Of a stretch of DNA of 64,000 nucleotides, positions 1 through 10,025 are shown piece by piece (position 1 is the first letter of the stretch; each line of letters opens with the position of its first letter). The stretch spans positions 26,432,001 through 26,496,000 of the forward strand of contig NC_089981.1 in the NCBI RefSeq assembly GCF_036417845.1. Reading direction: 5' to 3'. The position numbers and the translations under genes were made by a program. Under the pieces are notes generated by a model. That model had not been told where the DNA came from. It did no database searches and saw only the letters and a list, made by a program, of their open reading frames with translations. The stretch is from Apteryx mantelli. Taxonomy: Eukaryota > Chordata > Aves > Apterygiformes > Apterygidae.

Positions 1-830
1 TCCTTTTGAGGAGTCTAAGTGATGATTAATAAAAGTTACTCCAAAAACTGGTTCTGAGCAAATTTCAAGTGGCTCTTCAATTCCTATCCAGTCTTTCAAG
101 TAGGAATTTTCTCCATGCTCACCTTTTTAGTTGAGAGGGATAGTCATTTCAAAATTTGGGGTAGAATTGCTGCAATGTTGAGTCAATAAAGGGCTTTTCT
201 TGAGAATGGGAGAAAAGAAGGTAACAAACAAAACCTAAACCAACTTCCATCTTGAACTCAAAAACCACGGTGCTTCATTTTTTGTTACTATTATAGTCTA
301 ATTTTGAAAATGCTCAACATTACATTTCCACAACAAGCACTTACAACTCAAATATAAGAGGCTGTAGCCAATTCCTCCTACAAGCTGACCCAGCCATGTT
401 ACCAAACCTGAACTCTTTTGAAAGCCATAGCCATGTTCTTTTCAGAAAAGAAAGGAAAGAAAAAAGTTCTCTACAGTCATGAATTCAGCCTTTCCTCTTT
501 TACAATATTTTGTGAGCACGGTGGCTAGCCTGACACTACAATATTTTACCTAGTTCCTCCAGTGGTACTATAGTAAGCACGATGCTATATTCTTTTTAGT
601 AAAACCAGCCTTGGCAGGGACAGGGGAAAATGTAGTCTCCTGGACAAAGCAGTGTAAGTTTTTACTGTGGTTGTGCGATTACCAGCCAATCAAGATTTTG
701 CCACTGCAAGCTAAGCATTAATTTCTCCTGGTACTTTAAAACTAACCACTTATGCATAACTCAGTGGGCTGCTAAAGCGTTACTTCTCGAAGAACCATTA
801 ACTCTAGAGGACTGCACTTCAGCATAAAGG
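1..830. other. AT-rich non-coding sequence left of CpG island 1
   Basis: I see no exon, repeat or RNA gene. If the - strand neighbour is NUCB2, this would be its first intron. Confidence 0.5.
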
Positions 831-1190
831 CCCGAGGAAATGAAACCTGAGGATTCTCCTAGTGTACAGCAGAGCACAGCTATTCACAGACCCCCTGGTA
901 CCTCCCAGCCCCCGACACAGCTCGCGGCGCGGGCTGCCGGGCTCTTCTCAATCTGCCTGCCACGGGCTGTGCGGGCGGGCCCGGCCGTGGCGAGCAGCGT
1001 GCGCACCTGTACTTTAGCCCAGGACGCTTTGCGGCAAACTCGGGCCGCATCTTCTCCCCCTATTACTGTTATTACTGTCTTTTTTATTATTATTATTTAT
1101 CTGACAGAAGGGAGAGAGTTTAAATCCCCAGGGGGGAGAGCGCCCGGAGTCCCCTGGCCCTGCAGGGCGAGAGGCCGCCTCAGCCCCCCC

Positions 1191-1443
1191 GCGCGGCCAA
1201 CGGCTCTCCCTGACAGGAGCCCCCCCACACCCTCCCCCGCGCGGCCAACGGTTCTCCCTGACAGGAGCCCCCCCGGGCGGCCAACGGCTCTCCCTGACAG
1301 GAGCCCCTCCCCCCCCCCGCGCGGCCAACGGCTCTCCCTGACAGGAGCCCCTCCCCCCCCCGGCGCGGCCAACGGCTCTCCCTGACAGGAGCCCCTCCCC
1401 TCCCCCCCGCGGCCAGTAGCTCCCCCTGACAGGAGCCCCCCCC
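1191..1443. repeat. GC-rich minisatellite, six copies of a ~34-45 bp unit
   Basis: Six tandem units share a core GCGGCCAACGGCTCTCCC followed by TGACAGGAG and a C-tract of variable length and composition. The last copy is diverged. Each unit can pair GGCTC with GAGCC, and the - strand has repeated G-runs. The stop-free frames across it are repeat artefacts. Confidence 0.9.
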
Positions 1444-1893
1444 CATGGCGAGGCTTCCGCCCCGTTCCGCGCCCGCGGGGCGCCTCCCACGGGCTGACCC
1501 GGACAAAGCGGGGCCGGCCGGGGGGCACTGCCGCCCCGCACGCAGCCAGCATCAGGGCACATGGGCTCTCCGCCACCCTCGGCCCCGCCACTGCCGCCCC
1601 GGCCGGGAGGGAAGGCGAAGGGCCCTGGCCGAGCCGGCCCGCGCACCGCCCCTCGCCTCAAGCGCAGGGCGGGCGATGCTACCTTTCCCTCGCTTTGGTC
1701 CCGAGGCGGCGGGAGAGGAGCCGCTGCTTCCCAGGGGCGCGACGTCTCCTGGGCGTGGGGCTGGAGAGGGGCGCAGCCCCCGGACGTCCTCCCGCGCCTC
1801 TACGAGGCTCGGCTCCGATCGGCCCCGATCGGCTCGACAGCACGGCACGGCACGGCGGCACGGCACAGCAGTGCTCCGGCGGCCCCGGCTCCC

Positions 1894-1907
1894 GTTGCCA
1901 TAGGGAC
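1894..1907 (+). promoter_or_regulatory. X-box-like (RFX) motif
   Basis: GTTGCC, a 2-bp spacer and AGGGAC fit the X-box pattern RYYNYY-N(1-3)-RRNRAC. It lies in the core of CpG island 1, 26 bp before the first CCAAT box. X-boxes bind RFX factors, which drive cilium genes. A single motif match of this degeneracy can arise by chance. Confidence 0.4.
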
Positions 1908-1932
1908 CGGTCCCGCCCCTCGGCGCGCGGGG

Positions 1933-1981
1933 ATTGGTCAGGCCTGACCCCCGACTGGGCTTCGCGGATGGCTCTGATTGG
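1933..1981 (-). promoter_or_regulatory. Pair of inverted CCAAT boxes (NF-Y)
   Basis: ATTGG occurs at 1933-1937 and 1977-1981, 44 bp apart, in GC-rich promoter sequence. Paired inverted CCAAT boxes are common in bidirectional housekeeping promoters. Confidence 0.55.
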
Positions 1982-1984
1982 CGC

Positions 1985-2056
1985 AGCGCGAGAAAATCCA
2001 GGCTAGATTGCGCGGGAGGTCGGGCCACTGCTACCGCCGTCACTTGCGCCGAGAAG
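1985..2056 (+). other. PIK3C2A: Candidate distal first exon of PIK3C2A (5' end approximate)
   Basis: The sequence downstream of the second CCAAT box ends in a near-consensus donor, GAGAAG|GTACGT, after 2056. It has no ATG. Splicing to 37004 would give an mRNA without the upstream ORF of the proximal exon. It could instead belong to a non-coding RNA. Confidence 0.4.
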
Positions 2057-5000
2057 GTACGTGGCGCTCGCCGCGGTGGGCGGGGCCAGCGCTCCTCTGG
2101 CGTCACGGGAGAGGGGGAGCGCGCGCACCTGGGCGGGGAGGGGAGGGGTTCGCTGAGGGCCTGGCTCGAGCTGTGGGGCGCCCCCCCCCCCGGGCCGTTG
2201 GGCCGTTAGGGGGCAGTTTCGGTTCCCCCCCCACTGCCTTCCCCGAGGGGCCGTTGGGGCGCGGGGGAGGCAGTTTGCCCCCCCCCTTGCCGGTAGGGTT
2301 CAGTGGTTTCCAGGCGCGTTTCAGCTTTTCCTCGCTGCGCTGCAAAAGCAACGTTTCTTGTGTCAGTTCGGGCCGCAGCTGGAGCGCGTTTGCTGTGTGA
2401 AAGCACGTAAGATTTTCAAAAACGAAAGTTTCTGGTGCCCCAAATCACAGAAGCTTTTTCTTTTCTTTTTTTTTTTTTTTTAATATGCTCTCGGGGAGAC
2501 ACTTTCACTTCCGTCGATACTCAGTGTATGAATTTACTGATTAGACCAAATGGTGTTTCATGCATGCCTCCTGTTTCTTAATTACAGTAAATGTTTAGTA
2601 TTGTATGCCTAATCTATGAGACTGAACCCATATCTCTTCAGGTGTCCTCTTCCCTGCCTGGTTCTTCTTTTTTTGTTAACTTTTTCACACATTTGAGTCT
2701 TGATGACTTAAGGCCTTTAGTTTTTTCCTTCCTCTTAGAAATAGGGGACCAAAAAGGGGGAGAAAATCTTGACCTTCATGCAGGTTATACAAGTAGGGAG
2801 AATGTTTTCAACCTGCACTTTTGTTTATACTTCATGTAAGTTTGGCATTTGATTTGTGGATTTCCATCTGGTCCTGTTTTGAAATGTGGCACCTGCTTTT
2901 GCACTGATACCTTCTGTGGGCATGTATTCAAGAATAAATGTGCTCATATGTTATACAGGAAGGTTATATTTGGCATGTATGAAAGCATATAGGATAGGTG
3001 TAAAAGCAAGTACTCTATAATTTCTATGAAAATAACTTTCTGGAATAAGCATAGGTTCTAGTTGTAACCTGTTTCAAATGTTTCACTACTATGAGCCTCT
3101 ACTCATTTTTAAACAAAGAGGTATCAACAGGCACAAATTCTTGGAAAACTTTATCACTTCTGTTATTCTGTTTTATAAGATAGTTAAATATACAAGCTAA
3201 TTGTTTTTTAAGGAGCTGTTGTAAAATTGTAATCATTTATACAAATAAGAGGAAAAAATAAGTTATTGAGGCATTTATGCAACCTAGGCAAGATGCTTGG
3301 TATGGGATTCTGAATACTTAACTATAATGAGAATTGGCGTCAAAAGTGGTTTTGGAAGTCGTAACTTCAGTGTTACGCGTGTGAAACAAAAATGGGGATG
3401 TAAACTCTCTATAATGGCATCTGTGGTAATAGAAGGCTATTAAAATAATAGAGCTAACTACTTAGCTCTACGTAGCTCTCAAGGAAGTACTTTCAATACT
3501 ACAAAATCGTCTTTTCTTTAGTGCTTTTCACTTTAGAAATTCAGTTACATTGTCAGTTGGCATTCTTTACTGGTTTGTAGACTGTAATTCTTATTGGGGC
3601 CTGGGAACACAGGAATTAAATGTGAATTCTAATTTACATTTCAGTAATCACAAACAACCTATTTCAAAAATCTAAATAGCTATTCTCATATGAACAGTTG
3701 AAAAGAACCTATGATACTTAAAGTTCAGTTTAAAACGTGCTAGAAATAGGCACAAGAAGAACCTGTGCTTTTGTGGCTTTGCGTTTTATCTGGGTAAACC
3801 ACAGTTTTGCATAAGGAAAGCCGGTTGGGATGGGACCTTTTGACTTGTCACAGGACCCACAAGTGTAACTAGTTGCAGGCAGCAGGGTCATGCTCTGACT
3901 GCATGGCACTGGCCCAGCGTTGTCACCTGCATGTTGTCGGGACGATTCATATGCTATGTGTTAAGGCAGAAAAGAAAATCTCTAATGGTTTCTGGTTGAA
4001 GTTTAGCCAGAAGTGACCTCAGCCAGGGTGCTGCAAACATGGCCCTCCTCACCTTTTGCAGCTCAGTTTAATGTTATAGCACAGCTGGGTTTTTCTAGCA
4101 TGGTTACATGGACACAGGTTGTCCTTATGTTTGCTGTACACTGTAATTGTGGCAAAGGGGAAGACTGAGGCATTTGGGAGGCAAAGGGAGAGGGTGGTCT
4201 GTGCACCTCTTTCTCAGCAGCTGTGCCAGCTTAAAGAGTTCATGCTGCATGTCTCATGCTGCTCTGCCATAATACTTCATTTTTTCTATTCAATGGCTGC
4301 AAGGTAGATCAGTTAGCTGCTGATTATTTAAAATAGGTGTATTTTTGCTGCCTCTGCTGCAGGAGAGTGAGGTAGGGGAGCATGGAGGACAGATGGAAAT
4401 TCCTTAAACCAGTATTGGCAGCAAGGGGGGAAAAAAGAACTGTGCCCTTGATGCAATGGTAATATGGGACACCTGATGTTCTTTTCCTCTGTCAAGCACA
4501 ATGCCAAGATCTTCAGGGGTTGGTCTAGAATATATGATACTAAAAATGTCCATTACTGATTTACATAAACAGTCTGTAAACTAACAGGGTGCTGGGACTG
4601 TAGTCCGAGATTTTGTGACTGTGATCAACATCTGAGATGTTGTAGTGTGTCTGAATGCAGGAAAATTCATTTTGGTTTATAAAGTGAGATTAAAATACAT
4701 TCACTTTAATGCAATATCTGGGGTTGTTTTGTTATGACTTCCGGTTTTATTTGTATTTTTTTCCTCTCCTGTTGCTTGTTACAAGATGGTCTTAGCTTAT
4801 TAAGACTGTTGTCTTTTTGGCTCTTGCTATTCTTTTTCTTTCCACTTAATTCCTTTGGGTTTGTTTACGGGTTTTGGGGGTCTTTTTTGCTCAGACCCTC
4901 ACTGGTGTTGGCCAGAGAATTTCTAAAGCTGTTTGATTTCTGTTTTAGATGGCTTAGGAAAGGCTTTTTGGAATCCTAAGTATCGTGATGTAGGTTTCAA

Positions 5001-6905
5001 CATGCAGGAAGTTGCAAGGTTTGAAAACTGTTGAGGGTTTCAGTATTGCAACGGAAGCAGTTACCTTAATCTGAACTTAAGAAACAATGTTCTTAATGCT
5101 GGACATAGCATGGCAGAGCAGAAGAAAGGATTATCTTTGACAGGTTTTTTTATATTGTTCCACTCTGTTAGCATGATGGGAAAATTTCAAGAGAGCTTGT
5201 ACATATCAGAGTGTCTTTAATATTTTTTTGTTGTTGTTTTTTATTTCTTGGAAGGTTATTGACACTGGAGCTCTCATCATCAGAGTTAGAGAATTAGGTA
5301 ATCGAATGTCTCTGAAGTGGTAGTCCTAGATTCTGGCTCCTATGCTGCTTTCTAGCTCTGCTCTGGGAAATGCAGTGACAAATGCTACTTTTACCATGGG
5401 CAGCAAGTGTCATTTCCTCAGAGTAAGACTGGGGAGAACAGCTAACTCATTAGCATCAGCTTCTGTTTTAACCACAGAATAAGCCAATAACTTCAAGGCT
5501 GTCCAAATAACTGTTGGTGCTAAAGTAACTTTTTCTGCACAGTTTTGTCCACCGGAAGACTAGTAGCAACAGAAGCCATATTAACCTATTTAACTTGTTT
5601 CATTTTGGTTAGGAAAGACACCTAGAAATGAGAAAGCAGCTTATTCTCTGTCCCTCTGTGATCCTGACTATGCTGTTACTGGAAAAAGTCATGCTTAACT
5701 AGTACAGTATGTGGTTTCCTATGATGTATCTAGCTACTTGCTATCCACTGAACTGAAGTTGCTAAGGTAATTTTCTATATGTTTCCCAATAGCTACAAGT
5801 TACCACAGACTGGAAATGGAAATGAAATAGTGATAGTAAAGTTAAGAGTGTCCTTGTTAAGTGCCTAATTTATCCAGTGCAGAAAGTCTGACTTCATATG
5901 AAAGTGGTGAGGTATCAAGAATGCAGTTAACTTGTTGTTGAGGCTCTTTGTGGCTGGCATATCCTTGAGGAGGCAGTGGGTTCAGAGGAGTTGTGTGTTT
6001 CTGCTAGCTTTGTGTATGGCCCATGTATTTTCTTCTTCAAGACTTTACCTGGAATCTTTCCCAATTTAACAAGTCCAGATCATGTCCTCCCTGATTAATA
6101 TTAGAAAGGGTTTTTTACATATGTGAGCAGTCAGAAATTCTTTATCCAAACATAGCCATTGGCTTTACTAGTTTATCAGTTATGGCCCCCTCTTGGCTTT
6201 CAAGAGACTGTTCTTCACCTGAGTTATGTCCTGCGGGTGTAGTCTCTTGTTCTAACAAGGCTAGGTTTTTCTCTCAGCAGAATAACTTCCTTGCACTTAA
6301 GCCTTGGTATTAATATCCTGACTGATAAGGGAGTAGAGGAATTGTACTCTGTTTTAGCAGTGCTCCTAGTTAAAAATCCAGTAAGCTTCAGGTGGTGTCC
6401 AGTGCTTCAGATATCTAAAAGGATCCTATTAAATTATTTTTTAATTATTGTTATTGCTTAGTTTGTCTTTTATGCAGAGAAGAATACTTGTCTCTAAGTC
6501 TGCCATATCTTTTGTTGTTTACTGATAAGCAGATTGTCTTACTCTGGTAACTGAGGCATGGGTCTGATTTATTGTTCCTTACACAGCTGAGAAGAATTTT
6601 CCTGATGCAAAATACCTCTTTCTGGTGTAGAGTTGCAGCAGCATCGTATGTTACTTTCAGTTAGTACAAGCCTTTCTGGGAAATGAAATTCAGAACAAAA
6701 CACATCAGATAGAACTAATCCAAAAGTTGAAATTCAGAGCTGAAAACTGCAGTTTTTTAAGAACCGCTTCCAGACTGGGAGGGAATATCCCTAACCTGTT
6801 GCCTTGTAAAACGACGGTATGAATCCGTGAACCTGTTACGGTGAATTAACCATGGCATGCCCTTATGATGTGTCAGCTACTCTACTGTAAGAGGTACCTC
6901 ACCTC

Positions 6906-6920
6906 GGGGGGGGGGGGGGG
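6906..6920. repeat. Poly-G tract, 15 G
   Basis: An uninterrupted G run in otherwise AT-rich non-coding sequence. Confidence 0.9.
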
Positions 6921-8229
6921 CGCTAGTTTTAGAAAAAAACAATCAACAGCTAAAAGATGATGGTCTTGTTTCTTCTCACAGCTCCCATGCTGTTCTGAGG
7001 CCTGCTGCTTGGAGGGGTAATAATCATCATTGATTTGGCTCTTCAAGATTGTTTTCACCCTCTATCAGTCACAAGCTGGTAAGAACTGTAGTTAATTATG
7101 CTTTTTCTCTCTCCAAATGTTATGTGGCTACTTCATTTCAGGCTGGAACCTGCTTTAGGTGAAGGATGCAGCATGTCTGGCCGGGTGGTTCCCAGCTTTC
7201 TGGGGCTACACCTATGTCCCCTCCTGGGATCAGAGGCACTTTGGGCGGCATAACCACAGCCATGGGGTTGGATGTGTGCCTCTCTTGTAAATTAGAGCAC
7301 GTGTGGTTGGGTCCCTTGGTGGAGCCACTTCTGGTCACATGAGTAAGTGGCACTAAACATGAGGTGGATTGTTCTGGTGAGCAATTAGAGGTTTCTTAGT
7401 CCTGTTTTGGTGTTAGTTATCTACTAAATGACATATAACTAGAATCTATTTATTGCATCTCGTGAAGAATTCCATCACACTAGTTAATTTGGGGAGGTAG
7501 AGATCTACTCCACCTTCTTCTAATGCTGACCCAAAAAACTATGGCTAGAATAAAGAACATACTTGTACTTATTACTGCAATTATTTATACTGCAGTAGTA
7601 GGAACTGCAGGACGCCTTTCTGTTAGGTGCTGAGCAGCATAGACACAGAATGAGAGAGAACCTTGCCCATGAATATTTGTACATCTAAAGCTATCCTAAA
7701 TTAGCTTTCATCCTCTGCCTCTCTTTTCCTCGGCACATACCTGGTTGGTGTTCTGCTGCAGATTGAGTGATGTATTCATTTTCAAACTGACCATTTATAA
7801 CTTCAAAATTATAAATTAAAAAAAAAAAAAGAAAAAAAGTCTCTTTCTGTGTAAGTGAAAGGAAAAACAAAATGTAGTGTTAGGTTGGAAATGATGAGGA
7901 GGGATAAATAAATGTTCTCATAATATATGATTTTATTTACCAAATTTTAATATGGTATCTCCCCTAGAACAAAAACAATAAATCTGAATCTGATCAAAGA
8001 AGGTGCTGTTTCAATTGGACTTGTTTTATAAAGATAAACTTGCTCAGTCAGTTCCAGCTTTTTAGTTTCTCTTCAAGAGTTTCTGAATTTATGAGCCAAA
8101 TAACTTTATCTGGAAACAGGAACATTTGGACCATTGGTGTGTTTGTGGTGTGTGTGGTTTTGTTTTGTTTTTTTGGCGCAAATCTTTGACTGATGGAGGG
8201 AAGTCAGCAGTGGTGTTTCACAAGTACTT

Positions 8230-9240
8230 TTTCCAGGCTGTCACTTGATGTTACCATAAATTATCCCCCAGAGGGGTAGAAGGTGATGTGAGAAAGTTTG
8301 CAGTTAACAGTGGATTATTTAGAGTATTAAAACTGAAATCTGACCTTCAATTTTAGAGCTGCAAGAGGGTCTCATAATACTCAGCAGCTGGTGATAAAGT
8401 AGCAAATGATATGCTAATAATATAAAGTGATTTACCTTGAGGAAGAGCAGTCTTAATTTTACATCCAACATGACAGGCTCTGGACTACTCCTGTTACTGC
8501 TCAGACTGGATGTGTAATTAGAAAGTTCCGTGAAGCCATCAACTCAATGCTCAGCTATGGCCAAAATGGCAAGTAGTAGGAATAATGAAATTGCTAGGAA
8601 AATGAGAGAACAAATGCAAAGGGTTGTTGCTGCATAAATCCACGGTATACCTGTATCTTAAATATAGCATGCAGTTCTGTTCTGTGTCTCTGTCTCAGAT
8701 AAAGTACACTAGGACTAGAAAGCTATAGAAGAAGGCAACAAGGATGAGCACAAGTATGGAATGGCTTCTGCACTGGAAACAAATAAACAGACTTCTCAGT
8801 CTGCAGGAGAGATGCCGCTGGGACAGAGATGGCAGAGACTTGTAAAAGAGAGTGGTGTGCTGAAGGTATATAGTAAAGAAATACTTGCTATTTCTTTTCA
8901 TACAAGAAAAAAGCATCAAATGAGATGATCAGTTGGCAGATTCAAAACAAATCTGTGTTTCTTTCTCCCGTTTAGCGCACAGTTAAACAGACCTTTGAAG
9001 CTTAAGTGGATTCAAAAGTTATCTAAATACCTTCATGGAAAAATTCATTTAGGACAAAACTGTAAAATTATAACTTCTGTCCCAGGACGTCCCTGAACTA
9101 CAGATCACTAGAGGCTGGGATAGCTTTTACATACTTGCAATTCTCTGTTGGTCACTGTGGGAGACGGGATGCTGGGCTGAATAGAACTTTTGCCTGAACC
9201 AGTATGACCGCTGTGTGCTATGCTATTATATTATAGGATT
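8230..9240 (+). mobile_element. Old CR1-like LINE remnant (3' part clearest at 9035-9240)
   Basis: The stretch with ATTCATTTAGGACAAAACTG, GATCACTAGAGGCTGGGA, TGGTCACTGTGGGAGACGGG and CTGGGCTGAATAGAACTTTT follows the 3' region of the ancient amniote CR1 family. The upstream part (for example ATCCACGGTATACCTGTATC) looks like decayed ORF2, but this is a weaker call. Confidence 0.65.
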
Positions 9241-9678
9241 TGTTATTTGCTGTTTTTTTTTCATGTTTTCATCTAATGTTTTTCAAATATGTGGTGTGGG
9301 GAAAGCATAGCAGTTTAGTGCAGCAGTGGTAGAGCAGAAGGCAAAGTGTGAGCTGAGATGAGAAGAGGAAAAATAAGATAAAAGGATGAGGAATGTGCTG
9401 AACGCTGCCACCTGTGTTTTGTTGATGTTGCATGTTGCAGCTTCTTAACTCTGTCTTTTTGCTCTGTGAAGCAATTCTACCTTACAGGCTGGATTGCAAA
9501 TCACAGTTAAAGTGTAAACTTTCTAACTGCTTTGTGGAGAAAGATGTGGTGGGATTCTGACAGATCTCCAAGAGACTAAAGTTCAGAGCATGCTTTACAC
9601 TGTGTTGTGCAAAGTATAGTTCTGGTCTTTGGGCACTGTGGGTGAAAAGTGCTATTACCTTGTCTTTGTCATGAACTG

Positions 9679-9718
9679 TAGAAACCTAAGAAGACCTTCC
9701 TTTCTTCTTAGGTTTTTA
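9679..9718. repeat. Inverted repeat: 13-bp perfect stem, 16 bp with a wobble
   Basis: AAACCTAAGAAGA (9682-9694) pairs exactly with 9703-9715 around an 8-nt loop. One G-T wobble and two further pairs extend it outward. Confidence 0.8.
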
Positions 9719-9869
9719 AATAACAGTGCTTGGTTTCTGGTGAGAATCTATTTTCAACTGCAGGCAAAATAATAATGAAGGCCATCAGCAGAGTGTAAGG
9801 TTGGAGCTGAAAATACAAAGCACATAGCTGAAAAATTACCAGTTGCTAATAAGAAAATCCCAAAGGAGA

Positions 9870-10025
9870 GGGGAAGCACAAGTGAGTGCAAGTGGATGCA
9901 ACTGTGTGACCAAGTGAGTGTGTGAGTGAGAATGCATGAGAGTGTGCAGAGGCATCAGTGCAATTGTAATGCTGTTGGGTGTGCACAGGTGTGAGCAAGC
10001 ATGCAAGTGGATGCATGTGTGAGGG
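9870..10025. repeat. Degenerate GTGAG/TGCAAG-rich simple repeat
   Basis: Irregular tandem GTGAG, GTGTG and GCAAGTGGATGCA words, including two copies of GCAAGTGGATGCA about 115 bp apart. The His/Ser/Leu-rich open frame on the - strand here is a by-product. Confidence 0.6.

Larger units (their letters stand above)
900..2300. promoter_or_regulatory. CpG island 1, probable divergent promoter (- strand neighbour and distal PIK3C2A)
   Basis: This GC- and CpG-rich block contains a minisatellite, an X-box-like motif and two inverted CCAAT boxes. A + strand donor lies at 2056/2057, and several donor-like - strand sites exist (for example near 902, 1010 and 1682). In mammals NUCB2 lies head-to-head with PIK3C2A; that order is from memory. 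No NUCB2 coding exon is in the window, so the - strand assignment is inference. Confidence 0.6.

Noticed and set aside
1968..2008. Short ATG frame between the two CCAAT boxes
   Set aside because: It lies within the promoter, upstream of the likely start site, so it is probably not in the mRNA.
840..2406. Many overlapping frames on both strands in CpG island 1
   Set aside because: Caused by the minisatellite and GC bias; the translations are repeat-like and match no family.
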